A DNA stretch of 64,000 bases from assembly GCF_000340215.1 (NCBI RefSeq), contig NW_006921533.1, positions 683,616-747,615 of the forward strand, given 5' to 3'. Below are positions 47,842-58,053 of the stretch, in pieces (position 1 is the stretch's first letter; each line of letters opens with the position of its first letter). The translations under genes were made by a program, and so were the position numbers. This DNA comes from Pseudocercospora fijiensis CIRAD86. Taxonomy: Eukaryota > Ascomycota > Dothideomycetes > Mycosphaerellales > Mycosphaerellaceae. Below the pieces are notes generated by a model. The model was not told the DNA's origin and did no database searches. It saw only the letters and a list, made by a program, of their open reading frames with translations.

Positions 47842-48764
47842 CTACAACTTAGCCACCTTCTGAGCCGCAGCCTTCTCCGCCTTCTCCGCCTCCTCATCCT
47901 CCTTCCACTCCTTCTCCGCCCTCACCATCCTCTCCCTCTCCTCCCTTTCATACTCCGGCGACCCGGGCACCGGGTTCCCACTATCGGGATACTTCTCCAA
48001 ACCCTTCCAATCCTCCTTATTCAACAACTCCACCACATCATCATACTGATCCTCCCGAAAAACAATCTCCCTCTGCCTCCCCTTATCATCCCTAAACCCA
48101 GCGATGGTCGGAAGACTACAACTCGTCGGAACAGGCGGAGGATTTCCATGTCCCCTCTTCCTCACCATCGCCCCAGGCCTCCTACCCACAGTACCATTCC
48201 GCCCCGCAGGCCTAGCCTCCCAAGCCGGCTGCAACATCCCATACGGCCTCGGAACCCTCGGATCATCATAATACCCCGGCGGCGGAGTCGGAGGTCTACC
48301 TTCTCCCCCCCTCCCCCCCTCCCTTCCTCGCCGCCCTCCGGCTCCCTCCACGCAGCATCATCCCTCCCCCGAGTCCACATAGCACTACACTTCCACGTAT
48401 TCGGATCCGTAAACCTAGCATTCTCCGGATACGTCGAAAACTCCTCGGTACAAACCCTTCCACCATTCCCCACCGGACGCGCCTCGTCGAACAGCCCACC
48501 AGAGCATTGCTCTTTATTGTAGAAATGTGCCATTTCGAGGCGCCCGAGGTCGAAAATTCCTATGTGGTAGCAGTAAGTGGGACCCCGAGGGTTGGTGCAG
48601 CATTGGCCGGAGGTGGGTGTGAAGGGGCAGCAGTAGTGGGTGAGGGATTTTTCGCAGTTGTTGTTGCCGTGCTGGAAGAAGCAGATTTGTTTTGTGGAGA
48701 GGGTGGGGGTGAGGAGGGTGAAGAGGGTGAGGAGGAGGAGGAGGTGGAGGGTGGGTGAGAGCAT
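47842..48764 (-). CDS. Cys-rich secreted protein with acidic/basic C-terminal tail; apparent frameshift
   Basis: The ATG at 48764 opens a signal peptide (MLSPTLHLLLLLTLFTLL), followed by about 110 residues with ten cysteines, including CC pairs (HYCCPFTP, GQCCTNP). This frame runs into low-complexity Arg/Gly. A second frame, open from about 48351 to the stop at 47842, continues sensibly: RPPTPPPGYYDDPRVPRP, then FREDQYDDVVELLNKEDW, then a Glu/Lys-rich tail ending AAAQKVAKL. The two join only by a one-base shift within two G7 runs (48305-48319 on the plus strand). No GT-AG pair that joins them was found. The domain is not recognised. A secreted Cys-rich protein could be an effector or wall protein. 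Confidence 0.6.
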
Positions 48765-48821
48765 GGTTGTCGATGGGGTGGGACGGTTGAGTGGTACTGG
48801 TGTGGAGTTGGTGGTGGAGAT

Positions 48822-48961
48822 GACTCGCTTTGATGTGGCTCAATGGTTCTGAAAGCCTGATGGTCGAATGGGTAGCACGGTTGATGTGGTGCGGCAGTCA
48901 AGAAGACTCGCTCTGATGTCGCTCAATGGTTCTGGAAGCCTGATTGTCGAATGGGTGGCAC
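48822..48961. repeat. 57-bp direct repeat pair
   Basis: Copies at 48822-48878 and 48905-48961, with several mismatches, both starting GACTCGCT and ending GGCAC or AGCAC. They lie upstream of the Cys-rich gene (minus strand) and beyond the 3' end of the kinase gene. The rest of 48765-49289 holds no supported gene. Confidence 0.85.
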
Positions 48962-49289
48962 AGTACGTGTCCCTTATGATGAGTTGTTGATCGACTAGAC
49001 TTGCTTTGGTGCCCAGCAATACTTGATCGTGTCGATTGTGTTGCTCCAGGAGAGATGCAATAGGTGGACGAGGAGGCATTTACTTATAGGCAATGGAACA
49101 GACACTGCGAATGACCTGCCAGCACATCAACATATTGTCTACTAGTCTCATGGTCGTGAAGGCAAGCAAACTTGGAGCATGCATCAGGTCATGCTCTGCA
49201 CGCAGCGGAATCAGTGCCAGCGAGGGAATCATTGAGGCCCTGAATATCTGTTTGTTCCTGCTATATGACCCTCCGTCGCGTGTTCAAGT

Positions 49290-50711
49290 TCATTTGATTT
49301 TGCCCACACCTCTAAGAGACAGGTAGACATCTGTTCCCCATCCCCACAGACTCTGTACTGCTATGCCACCACCAAAGTATTCAGCGTACGCTCGACCGAG
49401 CGGCAGTCCATAGCCAAGACCAGCCAGACTGCTTCCGCCGGCTGCACCGCCACTGATCGTGTCGAGCGCATCCATCCCTGCTGAGCCTCCGCTCACCTTG
49501 TTCATGATTTCATCCTCGTTGAATGTCGTAAAGCCATATTCCCACAGCTTTGCTTCGTTCTCAGGACTGATGCCACCACCACGATCGCGAATTCTGATTG
49601 TTACGCCAGGAGTCGCATTGTCGAGCGGTCGGATGTTTGCCGAATGAGCACTTTCAGGACCATTTGAGCCCGAAGCGTGATCCACACTGCCCTGATGGTA
49701 GTTGCTGATCACACCGCCAGGCATGCTTTTGACTTCGCTAATCTCTGTGTGCGTCTTTGATTTTGCATGCGCAGTCTGATGCTCGGATGCTGGAGCTGGA
49801 GCTGGGGCGATGGTAACCTCGATGGGCTCCTTCTCAGTGTTGGCCTCAATCGTGGCTCTGAAGCTATTTTTGAGCAACTCTGTCAAGATATACTCAACGT
49901 GCATGGGAATGTGTGCAATGGCGGTCTCAGGGCTTCCAATGATGTTGACCGATGGCCGGACGCCGTACTTGAGCTCACAGATTTCTCCCACAGTGTGCTC
50001 GCACGAGCGAACAATGTCTGCCGGCTTCATAGCAGTATCAATGAGGCCAATATAAGATGAATCGCTGAAATCTGGCGCGGGCTCAGACGAAAGCTCGGCA
50101 TGCGGCTGGCTGCTGAAGTGCAAGGCGATGTGTTGTTCTGCGATCAGACGTGTGCCGATGCGGGCGCGCAAATGCTCGTCCAGGAAACGCGTGATGTCCG
50201 TCTTGCCAATATACTTCCTGGCCTCGAGAAAGCCTCTTGCCAGAATAGCAATGGTATTGTGGTGAGTCTGGACCAGGTCTGCCATGACCTCGGTGAAAGT
50301 GATTTCATCATCTATGCTCTCGATCCTCCTTTCTGCGTAGGGCAATAAAGTCGACAAGGAATGCACGTAATTGCTGTGTATCTTGGATACATGCGGATTG
50401 GCGATGACGATGTATGGCAGAGACCTCAAGCTTTGTATGCGGTGTGCCAGGCGAGAAGGCAGGATATCGAGGGTGAAGTTTGCACTGTTGAGCAGCGCGT
50501 CTTCGCTAAGCGGTGGTCGGCCATGTTTGCACAAGTCGGCGAGGGTGAGGGGGTGCAAAGGCTTTGCGGCCAGTCTGGCGATGTCTCGATCCGTTACCGT
50601 GGCTGTCTGGATGTGTCGCGTGCCTGTTGGGCACGCGCGGCGAATGCGGCTGACGGCATTATTGGTGGTGCTGCTCCGGGTGGGAATTGCTACAGCACTT
50701 CGGCTGAGCAT
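49290..50711 (-). CDS. Mitochondrial pyruvate/branched-chain dehydrogenase kinase (PDK/BCKDK family)
   Basis: Single-exon, 473 residues. The N-terminus is Arg/Ser/Thr-rich with few acids (MLSRSAVAIPTRSS), typical of a mitochondrial presequence. A helical regulatory domain follows (HHNTIAILARGFLEARKY). The GHKL ATPase motifs are an N box (VEYILTELLKNSFRATIE), a G1 box (IRIRDRGGGISPE) and a G2 region (LAGLGYGLPLGRAYAEYFGG). The family phosphorylates Ser in the E1 subunit of a 2-oxoacid dehydrogenase complex and switches it off. Pyruvate and branched-chain members are hard to tell apart by eye. An insertion of about 70 Ser/Ala/His-rich residues between the N and G1 boxes is probably a disordered loop. 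Confidence 0.92.
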   Translation of the reverse strand: MLSRSAVAIPTRSSTTNNAVSRIRRACPTGTRHIQTATVTDRDIARLAAKPLHPLTLADLCKHGRPPLSEDALLNSANFTLDILPSRLAHRIQSLRSLPYIVIANPHVSKIHSNYVHSLSTLLPYAERRIESIDDEITFTEVMADLVQTHHNTIAILARGFLEARKYIGKTDITRFLDEHLRARIGTRLIAEQHIALHFSSQPHAELSSEPAPDFSDSSYIGLIDTAMKPADIVRSCEHTVGEICELKYGVRPSVNIIGSPETAIAHIPMHVEYILTELLKNSFRATIEANTEKEPIEVTIAPAPAPASEHQTAHAKSKTHTEISEVKSMPGGVISNYHQGSVDHASGSNGPESAHSANIRPLDNATPGVTIRIRDRGGGISPENEAKLWEYGFTTFNEDEIMNKVSGGSAGMDALDTISGGAAGGSSLAGLGYGLPLGRAYAEYFGGGIAVQSLWGWGTDVYLSLRGVGKIK

Positions 50712-51649
50712 AATCTCGAGTGTTACCGTTGAAGCATTGATGTGTAGGCGTGGTGGTGGCTACGCGTACGTGAGACTCGACGGCGATGGCGCAGTTGCTA
50801 TGTCGATGAGTGAGTCAAGCGTGTTTGGAGGCTCTGGGCCCTCGAAGTGGCACAGGGTTCTGCCATGTGTGCTGCAGAACGAGAATAGAACGAGGCCTCT
50901 CTTCACTGTGAACGGCTGGAGAAGCATGGCATCGGCTGGGAGTCTGTTGACGACTACTGATACCATGCACAGGAGTGACAGGACGACTCTCGAACACGAA
51001 AACGGAAAGACTCATATTTCAATGCTGGCCAGGATGCCGGGTGGATGGACGAGCCGTCTCGGCCAAGAGACATGCACTGCACCGTTCATGGACGCAACGT
51101 GATAGAAGTAGCAGACATGCTTCGTCGATCAGATTCATGGAATTCACAATTAAATGATGATGAGAGAAAGACTGAATTGTCATGGCAAATGTGCTCGTGC
51201 ACCGAAGCAGAAACAGCACGAGCACGAGCACGCGCGCCTTCCGTGCGTGGATCATGTGTCCTCGCGCCAGAGTGGGGCGCGCCTCCCTCGACTCGAGTCC
51301 GCTCTCGGACTCTTTGAATATGGCGTGGCATTATTATTGAGCGATTCTGCCGCACAACAACGCGAGCGTGTGCTGTAGAATATGACCAACTATCGAGGAG
51401 ACTTTGCTTGACGCTTGCTCCGAATCCCCTTTCCAGGCATCGTCGTTGCCTCGTCGGTGACAATCATCCTGCAGGTGCCGTGCCATCCTGGAGCGCGTCT
51501 TGCGCCCGCCAGCAAGGTTGACGAACAGCCGCTTGCGACGACACCGAGAACCACCAGCCATCGTCGCTTCTTCCACTCCCACCACATACACCACGACGCC
51601 TGCCCGGCCCGGCATAGTGGTCTCTGCCCGCATCTGGAGCGCCACAGAC
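50712..51649. other. Divergent intergenic region
   Basis: About 0.94 kb between kinase and Whi5-like gene starts. The open frames here are overlapping shadows with no domain. Part of it is the likely leader of the Whi5-like transcript. Confidence 0.5.
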
Positions 51650-52990
51650 ATGGAGACCATGACCGCCAACTACGCCAGTATACCGCATACATCGCAGCCT
51701 TCGCGTTTCCCGGATGCATCATCATCGCGCATGACGAACCCCACGTCAAAAGCGACGCGTACAGCGCACAACCACACGCCCGCCGACATCCCGTATTCCA
51801 CGGCGCAATCATTCGAGGCACCTGCAAGCCAGGAATCCATCATCAGTGTACAGAGTAGTGTTGGAAGCAGTAGAGCACCACACTTGCAGGGGAGCGAGGG
51901 CAACCTGTCGCAACTCACCAACTACACCGACTTAACATCTCCGTCTTCCGGCGAACCGTTCAAGCATACAATTGATTCTGGAGAGGACGCGGCACCGTCA
52001 AACACGTGGGACAAGTCACATATCAGTCGCGACGGAACGCCTGAGGATGGCACGCGAAACATGGTTGATATCGCGTTAGCAAGTCCCATGAGCATAACGT
52101 CACCAGCTGTGACGAATGGCGCGAAGAGAACAGCCAGCGGACACGTCAAAAATACCCCCAGCCTTTCCAGCACCCCATACACTGCTATGATCCAAGGATC
52201 TGGATCGCGAAGAGAATCCGTATCATCAACCAGTAGTCGCGCTGGGGAAATGGCCGCCAACCTCAAAGCACGACTCGGCTATGCAATGGCCAAAGTACAG
52301 CACGGCTGGGAGCACAAGTCGCTGCAGGAAGTAGAGCAGCTCGCTGCAGAGAAAGCGGGAATTAATCGATACAGCATGCCCTCTCTCGATCAGCCCCGGC
52401 CAGGCACCAGCGGTCTCAGCAATGGTACTGCAGGCCTTTCCATGTACGACAACAACTACGGCAGAGGCAATCTCGAGATAGAGCAACCGCCCTCGAAACG
52501 ACACTCTGCTAATTATTCACATCTGCTTCCGCTTTCCCAATCGATACAGACATCATTAGGACCCGCTCCACGCCTTCAACCCGCACCAGATATCCGACCT
52601 ACGTCCAGCTCTGGAGCTATATATCACCCCGGACTCGGTAAGGCCGTCCCTCATTCTTACAGAGGATCTGGTATGTCACCTCCACATACTCCCCTCAGTG
52701 TCGTCCAACCACGACGCCCAGCGACTATTCGAACGGAGACTCAAACTGCCGAGGCCGAAAGGGAAGCTTTACAATCGCTGCTCCAGCTTGGCTCGCCGCA
52801 CACCTCGCAGATGCCTCGTAGCCAAACGGCGACAACCTCCAGCCAAGGCCAGGCGTCGCCAACCAAGACAGACTTGACCCCGAGAAGAGTTACGTTCGCG
52901 AGAAGCGAAAGTGCGAGCTCGACTAGCAGTGGTGTGGCGGCCATGATGGAGAACCGGACTCTCGCCGCTCAGAGGCTCGAGGAACGTTGA
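51650..52990 (+). CDS. Whi5/Nrm1-like G1/S transcriptional repressor
   Basis: Single exon. The open frame extends upstream to 51500, but METMTANYASIPHTS at 51650 (446 residues) is chosen because the upstream part is compositionally odd; the ATG at 51659 is an alternative. Most of the protein is Ser/Thr/Pro-rich and disordered with many SP/TP sites (TPSLSSTPYT, MSPPHTPLS, LTPRRVTF), as for a CDK target. A short helical block, MAANLKARLGYAMAKVQHGW, matches the Whi5-like GTB motif that docks on SBF/MBF. A second conserved helix, REALQSLLQLGSPHTSQM, lies near the C-terminus. Expected to hold back G1/S transcription until phosphorylated. The family call rests on this short motif. Confidence 0.72.
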   Translation: METMTANYASIPHTSQPSRFPDASSSRMTNPTSKATRTAHNHTPADIPYSTAQSFEAPASQESIISVQSSVGSSRAPHLQGSEGNLSQLTNYTDLTSPSSGEPFKHTIDSGEDAAPSNTWDKSHISRDGTPEDGTRNMVDIALASPMSITSPAVTNGAKRTASGHVKNTPSLSSTPYTAMIQGSGSRRESVSSTSSRAGEMAANLKARLGYAMAKVQHGWEHKSLQEVEQLAAEKAGINRYSMPSLDQPRPGTSGLSNGTAGLSMYDNNYGRGNLEIEQPPSKRHSANYSHLLPLSQSIQTSLGPAPRLQPAPDIRPTSSSGAIYHPGLGKAVPHSYRGSGMSPPHTPLSVVQPRRPATIRTETQTAEAEREALQSLLQLGSPHTSQMPRSQTATTSSQGQASPTKTDLTPRRVTFARSESASSTSSGVAAMMENRTLAAQRLEER

Positions 52991-53969
52991 GTTCGACAGT
53001 GCTTTGAACATCTTGAACATGAGCATTACTTACCTTTGCATCCATTGCTTGTGCGAGAACGGATGATACCCAGCTCTGATTGCAGATCGATGCATTTCAA
53101 CGCTTGTTATTTGTAAAATCAAGGGATTTGTGGCGTAAGGTTTCTGGGGGTTGGTTGGCAGTGACATTGATTCGAGGAGAGCAGGCCACCACCTTGTGCA
53201 TATGGCCCCTAACGACTTGTATACGACCACAACATAGTCAACATCGTCTTCATACCCAGTTTCATTGCTTGATTCGGACTCCTCAGCGTCGTCGAATGGA
53301 CCTCGAATCTCAACGGTAAGCGGAACCAAATGTAGAGATGCTGATGTCATTCTTAGCCTCTTGTCTGTTGCTGCGCGAGATGACTATCCCCTAAACGAAT
53401 TCCATGGTTAAGTCCGACGAACCGCTGTATAAGAACTAAGCGACCTGGTTGGTTGAATCTGCTTTGTACAAGGTAGCACGGACGTATTCTGTATAAGAAC
53501 TCCACCAGATACCCGACGAACGCTGAGCAGGTAGGAGGTTTTTCAGGGGATGCCGCGTCGCGATGGAAGTTTTCCATCCTACAACCAGGAGCAATATTGC
53601 GCAGCCAAGGAGACTGGACTGGGAAGTTTTGCTATCACCAAGGCGCCATTGTTTCGCGATGCCTTGGCTGGAGTCCGCTACTACTGGCCGTTGCGCTCGT
53701 TTTCCTGGGGAATTCCCAATTGTCCGCAAATCATCACAATAAAGTCCTTTGAGTACAAGTTGCCCAGATACCCGGTCGGACGCCCAGTCTTTAGTCTCGC
53801 CGTTTCACCCACGTGGGGGCAAGGAAGTCGCCGGGCTTAAACTTCGGGTCTCAAGAAATCAGGCTGAGCCTCCCCAAACCACACGCCAAGACCAACACAA
53901 AACTTTCCACATAAAACCTCATGTCTACACTGCAACAAAATCGCAAAATCGCACACTTCTCCCATCATC
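52991..53969. other. Intergenic region, no supported gene
   Basis: Nearly 1 kb. Open stretches at 53030-53350 (minus) and 53550-53840 (plus) lack domains or signals. It contains the promoter of the secreted SnoaL-like gene, with an A/C-rich leader just before the ATG. Confidence 0.45.
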
Positions 53970-54681
53970 ATGTCCCTCCTCACCCTAGCCTTCGCCTTCG
54001 CCGCCACCCTCACCAACGCCCTGGACCCCTCCTGCACCTACACAACCACCACCCGCCACTCCATCCCCAACGTCCTTTTCAACTGGGGCCAAGCCTGGAG
54101 AGGCAACTGGACGGCCTGGAACGAAACCGTGCTCCCCAACGTCGCCTTCTACACAGACCGCATCCCCATCCCTTTCAACTCCCAAATTTCTGAACCTTGG
54201 GATACCCAATTCATCCCCATCACCAACGCCTCCACTTTACGAGCGTTCATCGAGAGAACACGCGAGGGATTCGATCGTTATGGCTTTGTGCAGCAATTTC
54301 ATTTCGTCGAGCCGGGGGGAGGCAAGTTGGTTACACGCTGGACGCTGAATGCTACTGTGGGGGCGAAGAGTAGTAGTCCGTAAGTGTATGCGAGGCCGAG
54401 TTTTCACGAGGCCGAGTTTTGTGGTTTTTTGGTTTTTTTTTTTTTTTGGTGCTGATGATTTCTAATTTTTTTTTTGCTTTCTTTTGCCTAGGGTTTTAAA
54501 ACAAGGCGATTTCATTTCTTACAACGGAACGGATATTTTGATCTTCGACGATTGTTCGGGCAGGATTTCCCAGGTGATTACCGCGCAGGATTTGTTGAAT
54601 AATTTGTATCAAATGGGGGTCAATATTGGGCATAGACCTGATGTTTTGAGGAAGGGGGAGGGGGGGCATGGAATTGAGTGA
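53970..54681 (+). CDS. Secreted SnoaL-like (NTF2-fold) protein
   Basis: Two exons (53970-54379, 54492-54681), 199 residues. The signal peptide MSLLTLAFAFAATLTNA is followed by a short N-linked-site-rich domain (NWTAW, NETVLP, NASTLR). FDRYGFVQQFHFVEPGGGK, LVTRWTLNATVG and, after splicing, FISYNGTDILIFDDCSGRI read as the strands of a SnoaL/NTF2-like fold. The 112-bp intron is T-rich with long T runs. It could be a small secreted enzyme or a ligand-binding protein. No catalytic residue can be assigned. Confidence 0.75.
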
Positions 54682-55603
54682 GTGAGTAGGGTTGGGGTGG
54701 AAATTTTTGATTGATTTTTTTTTTTTTGAGAGAGAGAGGGGGGAATGTGGGGATTTGTTCGAGGGAGGGAGGGAGCTGCACTGATACTGACATGGATGAT
54801 GGCGCTGGAGTCAAGGCTGTATGTAACAGGGCTTAGTTAAGTTGTTGTATCTTACATACCTCAAGTATAAATGGTTTGATCTTGAGAGCAAGCCTAGTAG
54901 TGTGAAAATTTCCAGATCGTCTCGAAGGCTGAGAACTAAACGCGAAGTGCTCCTTCGAAATAGGATTAGAGTCAGATCGTTTCTGTCTTGTATTGAGATC
55001 AGTATTGATGCTGCTCACCTGGCCAATCCTCTCGTCCTCGATAGGTACCTTCTACATTTCCCACAACTCCGAACAACAAGCATTCATGCTCGAATGGCGA
55101 GGCAGGTAGCTCGTAAGTCTATCTGCCTTAAGCCTGCCATGGTTCTGGAACCTTCGCAGCACCTTAGGAAGCTACTTTCATTAGAACCCTTTGTATCTTA
55201 CAATCTCATGCTTCCTCGTTTCCAGCTCCGACATGTCTTGTGGTCCAAACACGAACCCTCTAGCGAGCCCAAAATATGCCAGCAGCTGGAATTGCAAGTT
55301 GCAGGCGAGTGATTGAACGTCTCATTCTTCTTATGTTTTGGCTCTCAGAGTGGTCGATCATAGCGGTCAGCGAAGATAATAAAGTGACCAAACCAGACTG
55401 TCACCTCAATGAGGACGGCGCCCGTATTGCATGAACCATCTAATATATTCTTACATCTCAGCATTCCTTGTACTGGATCTATTTGCGAAGCGGGACACCA
55501 CCGAGGCCCTGTGACAAAATCGTCTCCACATGCCGGGTATCTCTATACTCATCACAACTTCTCCGAACGCCTCGCTCATTACCACAACATACGTGCTCAA
55601 ACT
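54682..55603. other. Convergent intergenic region, no supported gene
   Basis: Contains T-runs and GA-rich tracts at 54715-54770. A 156-codon plus-strand stretch (54842-55312) has no recognisable domain and no signal. Confidence 0.45.
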
Positions 55604-57712
55604 TCACTTCTTGCCTGAATCCTCCCTCAGGGACACAATGCGATTAAGGATGACACGGTCTGCAGTGGAATCCTGGTCTTCAGCAAAGAATGCCGTCCGA
55701 AGTCCCTGGAAGCGGACAGAGGAATTGTCCGCCGTACCCTTAGCCTCGCCCTCCGTGTTTGGCCATGGTGCACGGGCCTTGACTTCTCGGAAGCCCACTT
55801 CAATGAGGGCGTTCTGGTAGACGACCTCTGAATCTGGGTTGATGTTGTCGTAATAGCCACCGGTCTTCCAGTCGAGGGAGTTAGGCTTGTCGGTCTTGAA
55901 CAGCTGGTTATAGATGCGGCACTCGGCCTTGACAGGGCTGTTGTGCGCCTTGGACTCTCCGACCCAATGGATGCGTGCTTTGCCAGCCGGTACTTCCTTT
56001 CCGTACTCAGCACGAATCTCAGTGACCTTACCATTCTCGTCTTTGCTGAAGTCGACGACCTTAATTGGGAACTCAGCGTTGAGCAGGCCGACTGACTGAC
56101 CAGGCGACAGGCGGAAGAAATCCGGGTCATCTACTTCTCGGAAGTCGTCTCTCTCAATGTAGATGGTCTTGGTGAATGGAACCTTGTGACTGCCCTTCTC
56201 CTTATCCTTCGGGTCAAATGGCACATCACGCTCCTCCACATAGTCGTCCGGCAGATTCGTGAAGGTCACCTTGATTGGGTCAAGGACCAGCATGAGTCGA
56301 GGAACAGTTCTCTCAAGATACTGTCTCATGACAGCATCAAGCGTGTGGGTAGCGGTGTTTGCATTAGCCTTGGTTACACCGAGATCAAGCACGAACTTCT
56401 TGAGAGCACCAGGAGGTACACCACGACGTCGAAGAGCTACGAGAGTAAAGAGACGCGGATCGTTCCAGTCGCGAACTGCAGGCGGAATCTTACGGCCAGT
56501 GCCATTAGTCACCACTTTGCTGGCCTCTTCGGTCGTCTCTGGGTCCTCATCGCCTTCATCCTCAAGCTGCATCTCGTCCACCCCATCAGCAGCCTCGTCG
56601 ACTGGATCAGGAGCATCGCCACCGACCGTGGTACCGTTGACGAGCATTGCGATTCTTCGCTTGGACAGAATTGTGCCTTCCACATTCAGTCTGCCATATT
56701 CTCTCTGCATGGGACCTTTCTCGTCTGACGAGGGAAGCTTGTGGTCGAGTGCTTCTAGCAGCCAGTTGTATGCAGGTCGTAGTGTCTCAAACTCGACCGT
56801 GCAGAGACTGTGCGTAATGCCTTCGAAAGAATCACACAAGCAGTGCGTGAACTCGTATGTTGGGTAGATCCGCCACTTGTTGCCTGTCCGGTGGTGATAA
56901 TTCTCCTTCTTGATTCTGTATGCCGCTACATCCCACAGGGCTGGGTTGTTTGCCAACGCTCTGAGCTTAGCCTTCTCTTTCTTAGTCTCCGCTGTGTCGT
57001 CCTCCTTCACCTCATACTCTTCCGCCTTCGTTCCCAAGTACTGCTTCATCCGAAGATGTACCTCTCCTGCTTGGTATTTGCCATCTCTCATAGCTCTGAA
57101 CTCTTCCAGGTTCCTCTCCACCGGAGCACTCCAATCCTTGCATACGCTCCGAGGGCCATGATCCTTTCCACCACGAGCCTCCTTCACCGCTGCCGCCGAG
57201 CAGAAACACACGTATGCCTTACCTCGTTTAATCAACTCTTCGGCCAGCTGATACAGTTGGTCGAACTCATCACTGGAATGCGTGATCTTGGCAGGCTCGA
57301 AGCCGAGCCAGCTGACCATATCCTTGATACTGGTAAAGAACTGCTCTTCCTCCTTCGCCGGGTTGGTGTCGTCGAATCGCAGGTTGCACTTGCCACCGTA
57401 GCTCTTTGCAAAGCCGAAATTGACCGTGATGGCTTTGGCATGTCCGATGTGCAAATAGCCATTGGGCTCGGGAGGGAATCGAGTCACGACGTCCTGCACT
57501 GGCTTCTCGCTGTACACACCCTTCAGCCAGCCCTGCTTAAATGGATCTGCCGGCTCAGCAGATTTTGCAGAGGCTGCACCTGCTCCCGATCCAGTGGCCG
57601 GTGCCTGAGCCTTTGCTGCCTCTTTTGCTTTCTTTGCAGCTTCTTTCTTAGCTGCCTTCTCCGCGGCCCGCTTGGAGATTTTGGGCTCTCCGTCTGGCGC
57701 CGCTTCCGCCAT
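55604..57712 (-). CDS. GLN4: Glutaminyl-tRNA synthetase, cytosolic
   Basis: Single exon, 702 residues. A Lys/Ala-rich N-terminal helix (residues 1-50) precedes the class I core. The nucleotide motif RFPPEPNGYLHIGHAKAI has the HIGH signature at 88-91. FDDTNPAKEE, TYEFTHCLCD and the KMSKS-loop equivalent ILSKRRI (near 350) follow, with WNDPRLFTLVALRRRGVPPG after it. The PNGYLHIGHAKA and YNWLLEAL features favour Gln over Glu specificity. The anticodon-binding beta-barrels end FRIVSLREDSGKK-like. An acidic insertion of about 55 residues sits between the KMSKS loop and WNDPRL. Unlike yeast Gln4, no separate 200-residue N-terminal domain is present. Confidence 0.94.
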   Translation of the reverse strand: MAEAAPDGEPKISKRAAEKAAKKEAAKKAKEAAKAQAPATGSGAGAASAKSAEPADPFKQGWLKGVYSEKPVQDVVTRFPPEPNGYLHIGHAKAITVNFGFAKSYGGKCNLRFDDTNPAKEEEQFFTSIKDMVSWLGFEPAKITHSSDEFDQLYQLAEELIKRGKAYVCFCSAAAVKEARGGKDHGPRSVCKDWSAPVERNLEEFRAMRDGKYQAGEVHLRMKQYLGTKAEEYEVKEDDTAETKKEKAKLRALANNPALWDVAAYRIKKENYHHRTGNKWRIYPTYEFTHCLCDSFEGITHSLCTVEFETLRPAYNWLLEALDHKLPSSDEKGPMQREYGRLNVEGTILSKRRIAMLVNGTTVGGDAPDPVDEAADGVDEMQLEDEGDEDPETTEEASKVVTNGTGRKIPPAVRDWNDPRLFTLVALRRRGVPPGALKKFVLDLGVTKANANTATHTLDAVMRQYLERTVPRLMLVLDPIKVTFTNLPDDYVEERDVPFDPKDKEKGSHKVPFTKTIYIERDDFREVDDPDFFRLSPGQSVGLLNAEFPIKVVDFSKDENGKVTEIRAEYGKEVPAGKARIHWVGESKAHNSPVKAECRIYNQLFKTDKPNSLDWKTGGYYDNINPDSEVVYQNALIEVGFREVKARAPWPNTEGEAKGTADNSSVRFQGLRTAFFAEDQDSTADRVILNRIVSLREDSGKK

Positions 57713-58053
57713 TGTGTCGCTCTTCCTCCTCTTTATTTTGTAGAGATCGTGAAGTGCTTTCTGTTAGCCTGTTACCCGGAAGTCGAGTGGGTGGTCAAGA
57801 AGAGGTCGAATGGGAGCAATAATTGTGAGTCGGAGGTTTCGATGACTGCAATTGCAATTGTTTTGGAATTTCACTTTCGGCCCCCACTTCCGCTTCAGGT
57901 CACTCTTCAAACTGCGGGGTCGTTTCACATGCTTAGCTCACAAAGAACACGTCTGAGTGCAATATTTGATGGTCGGATTACATTGCTGGGCGAAGCGTAT
58001 GTTGAAACGAGCCTTCCGAAATCCGACACGTTCACTCCGCAACTACAAATTCA
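57713..58053. other. Upstream region of the GlnRS gene
   Basis: 341 bp between the GlnRS start and the tyrosinase stop. Both genes read leftward, so this is the GlnRS promoter and tyrosinase terminator region. Nothing further is seen. Confidence 0.45.

Noticed and set aside
53030..53840. Short open frames on both strands upstream of the SnoaL-like gene.
   Set aside because: No motif, no splice-supported extension, and they overlap each other.
54842..55312. 156-codon plus-strand open frame.
   Set aside because: No recognisable domain or signal, and it lies between two convergent gene ends.
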